DNA from: Camellia lanceoleosa
Taxonomy: Eukaryota > Streptophyta > Magnoliopsida > Ericales > Theaceae
Length of the DNA stretch: 64,000 nt
Assembly: GCA_025200525.1 (NCBI GenBank)
Contig: CM045761.1
Location: forward strand, 40,432,190 to 40,496,189
Reading direction: 5' to 3'
Each line of letters starts with the position of its first letter. The first letter of the stretch is position 1. The notes beneath the pieces are model-generated. The model worked only from the letters and a program-made list of their open reading frames with translations. It was not told the origin of the DNA and ran no database searches. The position numbers and the translations under genes are program-made. This document shows, in pieces, positions 43,951 to 55,711 of the stretch.

Positions 43951-46900
43951 AATGGGTAAATACCGATTCCTGGTGGACTCACCTGGGGCCATGGCAGAAT
44001 TTCGAAGGGAATACCACATCCTAGATGGCATCCATCTCTCCCTAGCCGAGCTAGACACAACGCCATAGGGCAAGTCAGGCTTTGTTCCATTTATCGTAGT
44101 GTCTATTGTAGAGGGGAGACTTCAGTTCCCAGTTCAACCCTTGATCTGCGAATTCCTTAGGCAAACTAGGCTATGCCTCACACAACTATCCTCCAATACT
44201 CATAGGATAATAAATGGCATAGCCGAACTAAATTGCCGTCTTGGCCTCAACCTCGAACTGGCAGAGCTTTTTCATCAATACTCGCTCGGCCAGAATGATG
44301 ATGGTTAGGTATATTATCTTAGAATAAGAAAGGGTCGAGAGAAAATCATCAAGAACACACCTGATAAAGACCTGAATGACAATGATTTTCTCTAGGTGTC
44401 TGGGAACTTTGATGATCATGAAACCCAGATACCAGGCTACAACATCAACTGGAATAAGGGGACAGGTGGTAAGGATAGCTCGGTTTCTTCTTCATTTGTT
44501 TATCAAAATAACTACCGTACTAACCCTTGTGCTCTTCATTCGTTATACAGATTTGAACCACTTGAAAATAACTTACGCTTATGCGAATCAAGACACACTT
44601 TCTATGATACCGACATCAAGATTGGACTGAGTTGCTCGATATACAACCGACCTATCGTTATAGCGATAAGAGAAAAACCAAGGTAACCGACTTCCTCCTA
44701 GAACCCTCGCCCGAGCCGGACCCTACTCTTCTTCAGATCAATCTAATTCCCTTAATTGAGGAACAGGAAATGGAAAACGAAGGACCGTGTGAGCTCTCAT
44801 CATCGAGCAAACCTCCATTGGCCACCAAACCAAACAAGCACCATCCGATCACCCGTGCGAAACTGTGGTCACACTTCCAACCACCAGGGCAACAACGTCC
44901 AGGTCAAGTAAGCGTGTGCGTACCTTGTCGGCTGAGCCACAGCATTTGGTAGATAAGGAAATGACCGTGCTACCAGACCCTGCGTCACCGAGCCTTGAGC
45001 TTGCCCGTTTAGGCCGAACAAGCCCCTCTGCTTGGGCACCCTCGATATTCTACAAAAATCAACCTGTATCCACTAAGGATTCAATGGTGGCCGAGAAGGA
45101 CCATCTGCTTCCATTTAATCTTTCCAAGAGTGTTTGTTTGCTAGCAAACATGGATCACCATGATTACTTGATCGAGCTTAAAGCTATCTGCTTGGCGATG
45201 AAGTCCATGGTGCTTGTAAGTTTTTCATCCCATCTATTCGTGTCTAAATTTTCATCTATCTGCTCGGTTTATTCTAACCACTACTTTTCCCCTTTGTAGG
45301 CTTTTGCGTAAAAATCACGTGGTCAGAATAACCCTCGCATCGACACCGTTAAAACCCCAATTTTTACCTCGATTTTTAAAAAAAACCCGATAATAAATAT
45401 GAATAGTAAGTGACTATGAACTCAAAAAAACATGAACCGAAAAAAATAAAAAAATAGAAATCTATTGAATGTTTGCACAGTATCTTTGATTTTGCATAAT
45501 TATCTGTTTGCATTTTATGTTTAAACTGCTAATTGAAGGCCTTATCGGCGGCCGATTTAGAAACCGTTTAGTGTTTTGTGATTAGGAGAATATTTGTGAT
45601 TTAATAATATTTTTATCTGAAAATTGATTAGGAATGATTAAATTAGATTAAATTAAGTCAATTAAAGAGTTTGTCTTCACACTTAGAGACCTTGTACATG
45701 TTGAATTAAATCATTTCATCAGCTTCTCCTTTGAGTCCCATAACCGACCAAACAAGAGAGCATAGAGAGAGAGAGAGTTCATCTTGGGAGAAATTGAATT
45801 CATCTTGGAAATTGGCTAGGAATTGAAGTGTAACTTGGCCTAATCTAGCTTCCTACCTTGAATCAACACTTAGGTAAGTGAATACACCATCTTTTTATTG
45901 TTGTCCTTGAGCTAAGTTTTGCATGATTCATGCATCATTGTAGAGCTAGGACATGATATTGTTCATATATGTTGGATTGAAGTCAAATTCATGCATGCAT
46001 GTATATATTGGTGAGTTTGAAGTTGAGTTCTTGGCTAATTGTCACATGCATGCTCATGTTCATATATTAGTCCATGTTTTCACTTTGTTTTGAAAGAATT
46101 GAGCTCATTTGAGCATGATTGGAAGCTTAAAATTGGTTTAAAGATCATGCATGTCATGTTTTGAAAGTGTTCTTGAAAACGGTTTGAAATTGAGTTTAAT
46201 TGAAACACCCTTGGGCCTTGATTTCTTAAATTGAGTTTTAGAACTTGTTATTCTATGTGTTTGAAAGAGTTTTAAATGGGCCCAAGAGGATCGGATTTGG
46301 AGCATCAAAACTTGGTTTGAAATTTCCAGATTTGCGACGTCCCGAGCGAGGGAAGCGCCGAAGGGGATGAATGCTCCAAAGATTTTTCTTGTTTTTGAGT
46401 TATAGCTGAGCGGAAAGATTGTAACGCCGAAAAAAAAATCATTTTTGCACCTTTCATCTTTTGCATCCTCATCGCATCCTAGGCATTCTTAGGCCTAGTT
46501 TAGAGCATCTTAATGAGGATATAGACATAGAACCACACCGAGGAATTTAGGGATTTAATTATCATCCTTTCCAACCAGATCGAACTTAGTGTGTGTTCTA
46601 TTTGATTGACTGCTTAGGTTGACTCTCGGGGGGCGCCTAGCTGAGCTTAGCAATCACAATTTGAATGTGATGTGTAAAGATATGTTCAAATGGTTTTATT
46701 TTGAATTATTGTTTATTGAATGAACGGCATCCTTAGCACCGAACCATATTGATAGCCATCATTATTGTTATTGATTGAAATAGATTGAAATCTATAATGA
46801 ATTGATTTCAGGACATTCATTCATAACCTCTTTAGATTGGTCCCGACGCCATGCCATGGCTTGGGGTGTTTTGTGTCCCCATAGGTCTCAATGCATAAAT

Positions 46901-47642
46901 GTATGAAAAATGTTTTTCTATGGACACTAGTTTTCACAAGCGTGTGCTTGAGCTCCACAAGGCCGCTCGGTCGGCCATGGCTGATGCAAATGCTAAGGTT
47001 GCCGAACTGAAGGAGGCCCAGCTAAAGTAGACCAAGTTGGAATTCGAAAACATGCGTCTGACCGAACTAGTCAACGAAGGGGAGGCCAATAAGAAAAAAG
47101 TGCTGACCAAGAAAAAAGATAGCTACTTGCGTGAATTGGCCAAGTTGGAAAAGAAGAAGAATGCCGAGGTCACTGAACTGAAGAAACAGATAGAAGATGC
47201 TGAGGACCGAGGGTACAAAGAATGAGAGGCAACCTATGTCTTGTAGTGTAAGGCTGCTAAAAATATTTTTTTCAAATGCGGGTGGAAGGCTACAGTTGTC
47301 AAGCTCAGGCAGGGGCAAGACACCGAGGTCTTTCTGAATCCTCCCCCTCACTTCATACCAAGCTAGATGGAGGACTACGCCAACGCGGTCTAACAGAAGC
47401 TTCTTCAAGAGGGAGAGGAGGAAGAATCCTTAGTACCCAATAATGCCCCGCCAACAAACATTGACCCCCGTCTCTATCCTTCTCAGGCAGCTCGAGTGGA
47501 TCCAGTCGGCCAAGCTGTGCTAAGTACAGTTGAAGGGGTGCTTGTGGCCGACATAGCCTAGGAAGTCTCTGCTGAAACCGGCCTACCGAGTGCCAAAGCC
47601 CGAGTTTATCTAGATGCCGATTTGGATGACCTTTTTGCCTGA
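43951..47642 (+). pseudogene. Antisense ORF (aORF) of the Tat element, spliced and interrupted
   Basis: Plus-strand codons run opposite to gag-pol: YRFLVDSPGAMAEFRREYHI (~43961), VEGRLQFPVQPLICEFLRQT (~44108), INGIAELNCRLGLNLELAEL (~44213), YYLRIRKGREKIIKNTPDKD (~44313), SGNFDDHETQIPG, a Pro/Ser-rich stretch, HHDYLIELKAICLAMKSM (to 45215), an intron with GT/AG (45216-45299), a short piece, then after the nested LTR a coiled-coil region FHKRVLELHKAARSAMADAN and KKDSYLRELAKLEKKKNAEV, ending DLDDLFA at 47642. Extra antisense ORFs are known in Tat-group elements; their function is unknown. Stops at ~44033, 44309, 44395, 45310, 47027, 47223 and others show decay. The coiled coil suggests a self-associating or nuclear protein, which is inference. 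Confidence 0.78.
45347..46922 (+). mobile_element. Gypsy family G LTR (copy 3, internally reduced), TSD GACAC
   Basis: The aORF reads up to GACAC at 45342-45346 and resumes from GACAC at 46923-46927. Between them are family G landmarks: AAAACCCC start, GAAGGCCTTATCGGCGGCC, TTTGCATCCTCATCGCATCC, GGACATTCATTCATAACC. It lacks most of the 3' third and the tandem array. Terminal TG/CA have mutated. Confidence 0.75.
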
Positions 47643-47889
47643 TTTTTTTTGTTTTTTACTTTCAATGAAAAATGTAACCGAGATACGAACCCCTCCTCTT
47701 GTACTGAATTTCCAATGAATGAATCTTTTATTTGATCTTTTTGTTTAGTCGCCGCACTTCTTTCCTTTAATGTACTAACTTTTTTTACAAGCCTAGCTGG
47801 CCTAATTCAGCTCGGTCTTCCCCTATCCTGCCCACCTTTTTTGGCCGAGATAAGTATGTCGGCCGTATGACAACTTCGGGATCTGGATA

Positions 47890-48560
47890 AGTGTTGGTCA
47901 AACCTGCCACCTTTTTTAAGCCTAGATCTTTATCTCGGCTGAAGAAGAGAACTAAGTGTTGGTCAAACCTGCCAACCTTCTTTAGCCTAGATTCTTATCT
48001 CGGCTGAAGAAAGGAAAGTATTGGTCATACCTACCAACCTTCTTCAGCTTAGATCTTTATCTCAGCTGACGAAAGAAAAGTATGTTGGTCAAACTTGCCA
48101 ACCTTCTTGAGCCTAGATCCGTATCTCGACTAAAGAAGAGAACTAAGTGTTGGTCTAACCTGCCAACCTTCTTAAGCCTAAATCCTTATCTCGGCTGAAG
48201 AAAGAAAAGTGTTGGCCAAACCTGCCAACCTTCTTGAGCCTAGATCCTTATCTCGGCTGAAGAAAAGAACTAAGTTTTGGTCAAACCTGCCAACCTTCTT
48301 GAGCTTAGATCCTTATCTTGGCTGATAAAGAGAACTAAGTGTTAGTCAAACCTGCGAACCTTCTTAAGCCTAAATCCTTATCTCGGCTGAAGAACAAAGT
48401 GTATTGGTCAAACCTATCAACCTTCTTGAGCCTAGATCTTTATCTCAACTGAAGAACAAAGTGTGTTGGTCAAACCTGCCAACCTTCTTGAGCCTAGATC
48501 CTTATATTGGCTGAAAAAGAGAACTAAGGATTGGTCAAATCTGCCAACCTTCTTGATTGC
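47890..48560. repeat. Eleven ~60-67 bp tandem units in the Tat 3' region
   Basis: Units of the type GTTGGTCAAACCTGCCAACC, TTCTTGAGCCTAGATCC, TTATCTCGGCTGAAGAA begin near 47891, 47953, 48014, 48077, 48143, 48205, 48266, 48331, 48397, 48459 and 48525. Such arrays between pol and the 3' LTR are common in Tat/Ogre elements. Confidence 0.93.
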
Positions 48561-48669
48561 CCTCAGTTGGCAATAACTATAAACAACTTCCACAAAGGAA
48601 ATAATTTTACTAAAAAAAGACTACTTGTTTTATTGCAAAAAGAAAAATTAAAAGTGTTTTAAGAAAAAG

Positions 48670-49904
48670 CTAAAAGTAAAATAGTTTGAGGTTGGCCGTG
48701 TTCCATGGCCTGGGAATAGCTTTGTTGTCCATATCTTCTAAGTGATATGCCCATTTTCCCGCTAAACCAATCACTTTGTATGATTCTTCCCAATTAGGTC
48801 CTAACTTGCCATCTCCAAGTAGCAAAGTGTTACCCATTACTTTGCGCAGTACCCAATCTCCAATCTTGAATTGTCTTGGGTGCACTGTTTTGTTGTATTT
48901 TTTAGATAACTCTTGTTGATATGAAGCAATGTGCATCAATGCCCTTTCCCTTCTTTCTTTTGTGAGGTCGAGTTCTAGGTTTATGGCTTCTCCATTCAAG
49001 TTTGGATCGAAATTTTCACTTCTAATAGTGGGGAGGCCCACTTCCAAGGGGATTACTGCCTCCATGTCATAGGCCAATGAAAAAGTTGTTTCGCCAGTTG
49101 ACCGTCGAGGTGTAGTACGGTAAGCCCATAAAACATGGGGAAGTTTCTCAGCCCACTTGCCTTTTGCTTTTTCTAACCTCTTTTTCAGACCGTTTAAGAC
49201 TACTTTGTTGGAAGCCTCAGCCTGGCCGTTAGCTTGGGGGTACGCCGGTGTAGAGTTGTAGAATTCTATCTTGTATTCTTCGCAAAAGCCCCTAAAGATT
49301 TTGCCATCAAACTGAGTGTTGTTGTCGGATATTAAAGCATTGGGTATGCTGAATCGAGTATAATGTTCTGCTAGATGAACTTCTTGACGTCTTTTTCTTT
49401 TATGGATGAGAGTGCTTCTGCCTCCACCCATTTTGTGAAATAGTCTGTTGCTGCGAGAAAGAATTTTCTATTACTGGGCGCAGTTGGGAGTGGTCCTACT
49501 ATATCTAGGCCCCACATTACAAAGGGTCACGGACTAGTCAATAATATAAGCTCTCTAGCAGGTTGATGTATTTAGTGTGCGAACTTCTAACATTTCTCAT
49601 ATCTCTTGACATACTTCTCTGAATCTGCTTGCATATACGGCCACCAACATCCTTGTGAAATCGCTCTGTAGACCAGCAATCTTCTCCCTTGGTGGGTTTC
49701 GCAAACGCCTTCATATATTTCGAATAAAAATGCCTCAACCTTAGTGGAATGGACACACTTCAAGTAAGGTCCAGTAAAGGATTTTTTGTACAATGCTAGT
49801 GATAGAGAGAGCCAAAATCGCTGTGATTTTGCTCTAATTTTGTTGGCTTCTTTCTTTTCTTTAGGTAAGATGTCATCTTTTAAAAATACTATGATGGGGT
49901 CCAT
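48670..49904 (-). pseudogene. Tat integrase remnant
   Basis: The zinc-binding part at 49904-49587 ends THQGRRLLVYRAISQGCWWP and the C-x2-C YEKC. The catalytic core has GLDIVGPLPTAPSNRKFF (~49510), then after a frame change ISDNNTQFDGK (~49325) and PQANGQAEASNK with the final Glu (~49215). The tail QFKIGDWVLRKV and LGPNWEESYKV is typical of plant gypsy integrases. It ends at the stop at 48670. Frameshifts and stops separate the parts. Confidence 0.9.
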
Positions 49905-50074
49905 CTAGGAAGGGCCTATCTCAGCACAACATACTTTGGCTACTTCGGGCTCTTTAATACTTGGTCTAGGTAGGAAATCAATCAACAATGGGTGTGGGAT
50001 AGATGTATCTGCCATTGATGTAAAACCGGCAGCTCATCTGCTTCACTATTTTTCTCCCAACCGATTTGCTCTAT

Positions 50075-50377
50075 CTAGACTACTTCAAACTTCATGATCT
50101 CCTTTCTGACCAAGTCTTGGTACTTAGCCATCCTATCATCATTCACCTCATAGTCGCCTGAAATCTGGTTGACTACCAACTGGGAGTCACTGTACACCAT
50201 CAGCTCGGTGGCCTTCATGTGAAGTGCTGATTTTAAACCTGCTAGCAATGCTTCATACTCCACCTCGTTGTTGGATGCTGGGAAGCCAAGGTTGACTGCC
50301 TGTTCAATTGTTAGGCCATCCAGTGAGATGAGCATTATGCCAAGTCCTGCATCGTGCCTGTTGGATACTCCATCCAC
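50075..50377 (-). pseudogene. Second (archaeal-type) RNase H of the Tat element
   Basis: [18 protein letters not shown], then [17 protein letters not shown] with the catalytic Glu, and [16 protein letters not shown] with the catalytic Asp. This additional RNase H domain marks Tat-lineage elements and lies between the retroviral-type RNase H and the integrase. Confidence 0.88.
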
Positions 50378-50814
50378 GAAGAGTTTTCACATTTCTCCGA
50401 CGAATAGCTTCTAGCAAGTGGAGGGATCGGATGATGTCTTGGGATCAAGGGCGCATTGCTGATGTCTTCTTCCAGGTTAATGTCTGTCGTTGGTCTTTGA
50501 TCCTCACTGTCTGACTGTCTCAAGACTTTGCTTTTGGGTAAGTCCTTGCCGGTAATGCTGCGGCCTGTTCCCTCTTCCCTTTCTTCAGGCCTAAATGGCC
50601 TACTACGCAGTTGGACGTCCTGTTTTGGGGGCTGCACTGTTCCTGTGGCACTTCTCTCCCTTCTTTCGATTGCCTCGGTCAAGTCAATCGGGTAAATATG
50701 ATGACTTCCTAGTGCAAACTTGGCCACGAAGTCTACCAAAACTTGGGCCTTTATTGCGGTTCTTGGTTGAAACTTAACATCAAACTACCCTAACTCCATT
50801 GCCCACTTCAAAAT

Positions 50815-52031
50815 TCATCCAGAAAAATCCACCCTCTCAAACAAGGCTTTTAAGGGGAAGGCCGTTAAAACAATTACGGTGTGGGCATGGAAGTAGTGTG
50901 ACAATTTTTTTGAGGCCATCATCAAAGTTAAGGCTAGTTTTTCCAACGACAAATATCTAGTTTCAGTGCCCAGCATTGTCTTACTCACATAAAAGATAGG
51001 CAAATGTTGTATTCCCTCAATTCTCGCCAACACTGTGCTAACTACATGCTGGGATACTGCTAAGTACAAAAAAAGCTCCTCTCCTAGTACTGGAGTCACC
51101 AACAACGGCGGAGAGGTCATGTAGTCTTTCAAGCTTTCCAGGGCGCGGTCGCACTCATCATCCCACTCAAACTTGGCCTTTAGTGCCTGGAAGAACGGTT
51201 GACACCTGTCTTACGACTGAATTATAAATCAGTTTAGTGCGGCTGCTAGGCCAGTGAGATGTTGTACCTCCTTGACCGTGTTGGGCCTCTCCAGATCTTG
51301 GATGGCTTTGATTTGAGAGGGATCAGCTTCTATACCTCGGTTGGTCACTAGAACGCCAGGAATTTGCCTGACCCTCCGCCGAATGCGCATTTAGATGCGT
51401 TCAGGCGCAACTTGTGGGTCTTTAAAATTTGGAACATTTCACCTAAGTCCCTGAGATGGCCCCTCTCATCTCTACTTTTGACCACCATATCATCTATGTA
51501 AGCTTCCATTAGTCTGCCTAACAATCATTCAAACATTTTGGTGATCATTCGTTAAAATGTAGCCCTTGCATTTTTTAGGCCAAAGGGCATGACCTTATAG
51601 CAATATAGTCCTCTGGATGTTGTAAACGATGTGACCTCCTGATCCGGTTCACACATAGCGATCTGATGGTAACCACGATACGCATCAAGAAAGCTAAGTT
51701 GGTTATACCCTGCTGTCAGGTCTACCAGTTGGTCTATTCGTAGTAGGGGAAAGCTGTCTTTTGGGCATGCTTTGTTAACTGTTTTGTAGTCCACGCAAAC
51801 GCGTCATTTGCTGTTCTTTTTTGGCACCACTACAGTGTTGGAAATCCACTTGGGATAGTGTACTTCTCTGATTGCTCCTGCCTCCAGCAAGTTTCCCACT
51901 TCCTCCGCCACTATCTCTACGTGGTGGAGTGTCGATCGGCGAGTTTGCTGTATAATTGGTCTGGCAGTTAGATGGACATTAAGTTGATGGCAAATGAAAT
52001 TAGGGTCAATGCCAGGCATGTTATATGTCAT
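50815..52031 (-). pseudogene. Tat reverse transcriptase and first RNase H
   Basis: From 52031: LNVHLTARPIIQQTRR, GAIREVHYPKWISNTVVVPK, then VDYKTVNKACPKDSFPLLRI, FLDAYRGYHQIAM, VMPFGLKNARATF and the catalytic YIDD (~51500). The RNase H-like part at 51132-50815 has FYVSKTMLGTETRYLSLEKL. Stops follow WV-PKKNSK (51804), ARATF (51552) and others. It copies element RNA to DNA in intact relatives. Confidence 0.92.
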
Positions 52032-52994
52032 CTAAGTGAATACTTCGATGTTAGAGGTCAAAAATTCCATGACCTCTATTCTCTCGATGCTGGACAGACA
52101 CAAGCTGAGCAAAAAGAACTTTTCTGAGTTCTTTTCATCTATCCTTACCTCCACCAAGTCTTCCACTACCTTCTGTTCGGCTGTTTTGCTAACGTCTACG
52201 AACAATTCATTGCTTTCTGGCTCTTCTACCATCTATACAAACCCTTTTGCAGCTCGACTGCCATTTACTGTGACAAAGCACTGTTTTGACATAATTTGGT
52301 CCCCTAAGACTTCTGCAATCACTCTGGTTTCGTTGGAGAACTGTAGCACCTGATGGTAGGTTGATGCTACTAATCACATGGCGTGCAACCATGCTCTTCC
52401 CAAGATTATGTTATAAGTGGAAGGGACTTTCACTACTAAAAATTCCACCTATTTCGTCATCGTTCCTGCCTTAACCGGCAGAACTATTTTGCCCACCAGC
52501 CATTCAGGTATTGAGTTGAAGCTAACTAAGGTAGATGTTGCGGGTGCCAAGTCTCTGTCTTCCAATTTTAGTTGTTTGAAGGTCTTGTAGTACATTATCT
52601 TGCAGGAGCTCCCTTGGTCAATTAAGATTCACTTGATGTCGAAGTTCTTGACGTGCAAAGTGACCACCAATGCGTCGTTGTGAGGGCATTGTAGTCTTGC
52701 CAAGTCTTTGTCAGAAAATGAGATGACGTTCGTTGCCTTCATTTTTTCCCTTTTGACGATAGGTTGTGCACTTAGTAACTCTCTCAAGTGCTCAGCCTTT
52801 TTGATTATCCCTCTAAGCTCACATACCTGCTCGGGTTCGACGATCCTATGTATCACGTTGATTATGCCATGGGATGGACCGTCAACCGGCATCCCATTTG
52901 GCCTGTTGAGGTCCTGGCGGGCCGGCTGTGTTCCCCCCTCTATATACTGGTCCAAGTGACCAGTGGCCACTAACTCCTCCAGATGTTGTCTCAA
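52032..52994 (-). pseudogene. Tat protease region
   Basis: TNVISFSDKDLARLQCPHND, LVVTLHVKNFDIK, then a stop and ILIDQGSSCKIMYY, where the family active site D-x-G-S is preserved in the form D-Q-G-S; later STYNIILGRAWLHAM. These are typical of the aspartic protease of plant gypsy elements. Confidence 0.82.
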
Positions 52995-52999
52995 CGGTG

Positions 53000-54600
53000 T
53001 AGAATTTTCAATTCAGTGCCCCTTTTCATCATGGAAGGTGCAACGGTATCTATCATTGTAGCCCCTTTATGCTTTTCCCAACTTGGTTGGCCACCAAACG
53101 AAGGGTTCGTCGCATATCTCGCTAAGAGTCCATTAGATAGGTTTGTTGAATACCTTAGTAATGGCAATGCGGACTTTCAACTTCCTTGCTTGGGGGTCCT
53201 CTCTATTGGCTCGTCTGCCTCATCCATTCTTGCTCGGTTGTTCTACCGTGTTGACTTTTGCTGCAGTCTTTCTATCCGACATCGCTGTTGTGCTAGATTT
53301 TTCTTTAGCGCAGGCACTATCTTCTTCTACCCGAATGTGCTGATGTACTCTCTCCATTAGGGCCTCCATTGTGAAGGGTGGCATCATCGTCATTGAATCC
53401 CTCAACTTGTTACCTGTCGGTAAACCCCGCTTGTATTGTACGATGGCGAGGTTTATGGGGCAATCCCAAATCTGATTGAAAGTCTCCAAATATCGACTGT
53501 TGTAAGACTTCAACGTTTTCTTCTTGTCCATGTCAATGGAGAGTAACTGGTCAATCTCCACTGGCGTCTTGGTGTTTGTTTTGAATCTGGTCACAAATGC
53601 CTCTGCTAACTGCGCCCATGAAGCTATGCTTCCTTCTAGTAACCTCTCAAACCATGTTAGACCCAGGTCACCAAGGCTGGAAGTAAACAAGATACACATT
53701 AGAGCCTCATTTCACCGATACACTGCCATAACCTGGTGAAAGTGGCTCAAGTGCATGTAAAGGTCCGACTTTCCCTCATAAATAGTGAATTTAGGCTGGT
53801 GAAAGCCTGAGGGTAATGGTGCGTTCTCTATCGCCGGAACGAACGGCGAGCTCTACAACCTTGCTAACGCTTTGTCTACTGGTTCATAGGTAAGGCGCGG
53901 CTCTAGCTTTCTAATCTCGACACTCCCATGTGTCCTAGGAGCCAACCATTGTAGTGCGGAGACTCTGCGGGGGTCGTGATCCTAAGTGTCTTCTCTCCTT
54001 CAAGCCTTTTCCTCAAGCACTATCCTCAGGTCCGCCGACCTGGGCAACTTTGTGTGCCTAGACGTCGTTTGGTGCGAGTGCAAGGGCCTATAACTGCTTC
54101 TTTCCGTGTAAGACCTTTCAGTCATCGTTCTCTCAGACTTAAAGTAACGAGTCCTGGAAGTCCTTGATTGTGTATCTCCTGTCCTGAGGCTTCTACTTTC
54201 AGCTTGTGACGGTATGACTTGTCTGTCACGATCTTCTGAGTGGTGAGAGTCTGTGTTGCCTCTGCGCCCCTTTTCTGTTGCCACCCCTTTGCCCTTTATC
54301 TGGCGTTTCATTGTCTCCATGTCTACCGGCATTCTCCGTATCAACTCGTCTTGCTCCTTTACGCGATCCTCCAGAACCTGAGGATCCAACCTTCGCTTCT
54401 GTCTGTCAGGGCTTTGAAAGCAACGAAGGCTTGAGCCCCGTCTCTCTCATGTGTCTCTCCTTGGGTTCTGTCGTTGGGGGTCTAATTCTGCCATAGGTGG
54501 GATAAAAGGTAATCCTTCACGCCTCCCACCTCCCTCCGGGATCTGTCCATCAATAACAGAATGTGGTAAGTTTTCGTTGTGCACCATTGATCTCAACTAA
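53000..54600 (-). pseudogene. Tat gag remnant
   Basis: An Arg/Ser/Gln-rich N-terminal part (54389-54000: ETMKRQIKGKGVATEKGRRG) and the retrotransposon gag core at 53699-53220: SSLGDLGLTWFERLLEGSIA, WAQLAEAFVTRFKTN, YNSRYLETFNQIWDC. A zinc-knuckle-like FHDEKGH follows (~53020) with Cys loss. Stops and frame changes throughout. Confidence 0.88.
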
Positions 54601-54639
54601 AGAGGAAGCTTGATCAAAAGGTTTTGTTCTTTGTGTATT

Positions 54640-54657
54640 CCCACAGACGCCGCCAAT
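54640..54657 (-). other. Primer-binding site region of the Tat element
   Basis: On the minus strand, ATTGGCGGCGTCTGTGGG follows the LTR end GCTCGTACA directly; Tat elements usually have TTGGCGCCGTCTGTGGG here. I do not assign the tRNA. Confidence 0.75.
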
Positions 54658-55310
54658 TGTACGAGCTCGAAATAATCTTCTCGTATAATCTTGTTGATCA
54701 AGTTTGCACTCCTCCAAACGTCGTCGCTTTATTACCTGAAAACACAAACGTGAACTAGCCGGCGGGTGTGTGCCGGAAACCTATCCGATGCCTAAGTCAA
54801 CAAATAGACAATAGACACAAAAGCTTTATGTATTTTAGAGTAGAAATTGTGTTACCTGTACATAGGTCCTGTATGAGCTCTTGTAGATTCTACTTGGCAC
54901 AATCCTAGTAGGACTCCAACTCTTTTCAACAGAGTCCTTCTAGGAATCACACTTATCAGGATAATACCTATCCTGATGACACCCTTCTTACTACCAACCA
55001 AATGAGATGGCCCAAACCTCCTTACCTCGGCTCGGTAGTAACTCAACTGAGCTAGGAAGGCCTTGCCCCACGCTAGACAGAACCAGGGCAATCTTTAACC
55101 GAGATAACCACTCCGGAACACCATAAAATCGTACCCCGATCCTGCTTTGGTATAACCACCTCAGTTCAAGCCTTAGGCCGAATACCTGTCCGGTCTACAA
55201 TCGAGCTTAACCCATTTTAATTTCCGCCCACAGCGCGGCCCAATAACCAAGGGAGTCCATTCAACAGATGGCTTTAGCTCGACCTTATTTAGACATAAAT
55301 TACCCTGTCA
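54658..55310 (-). repeat. 5' LTR of the Tat element
   Basis: TG at 54658 (TGTACGAGCTCG) and CA at 55309-55310. In minus orientation it precedes the primer site. Confidence 0.9.
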
Positions 55311-55711
55311 GCATTAAATCCTAAAAAAAAAATATACCCTGATCACTTATACATATTTTTAATGTTTAATTTTTTTCATCTTCTTTCTAAGTTTGAATCC
55401 TCTTTCATTTTGAGACACATGAATGATTGCTTATAACCGTTTTTTCCTTTCATGATTTGTTTGTTTATATTGATTGCTCGTTCAATACAAGAATAAGGAA
55501 GGATTCAATTGTATATTTCTTTCTAATTGTGCAATAAAACATCTGGGTTTGTAGAATTTTTTTGTTAAGTTCTTTCAAGCCAACCACGCCAAAACCAGAG
55601 GACCCAATTGTTGCAAAGGAGAGGAAATCCTCTTCCATTATCAATCCAATCAAACATGAACCCTAGGCCGAGAAACATGAACCTAAGGCTTCATTTGTTG
55701 CTTATGACACT
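55311..55711 (+). other. DOX_A intron 2 interior with a coding-like remnant
   Basis: Mostly AT-rich. From ~55578 one frame reads KPTTPKPEDPIVAKERKSSS and IINPIKHEP, a stop, then EKHEPKASFVAYDT at the LTR border; it continues only briefly after 58197 before stops. I do not recognise a protein family; it may be an exon fragment of another gene. Confidence 0.35.

Larger units (their letters stand above)
42278..55310 (-). mobile_element. Ty3/gypsy Tat-lineage retrotransposon (13 kb), degenerate
   Basis: LTRs at 42278-42940 and 54658-55310 in direct orientation. Reading leftward on the minus strand: primer site, gag, protease, RT, RNase H, a second RNase H of the archaeal type, integrase, tandem array, antisense ORF, LTR. 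The second RNase H and the extra 3' region with an antisense ORF are hallmarks of Tat/Ogre-like elements. LTRs differ at roughly a tenth of positions in the first ~190 bp, so it is older than the copia at 7608. Flanks (TTTTA and GCATT) do not match. A family G LTR is nested at 45347-46922. Confidence 0.92.

Noticed and set aside
47890..48560. Possible CRISPR-like array of regular repeats
   Set aside because: Units are contiguous diverged tandem repeats without unique spacers, in a plant retrotransposon.
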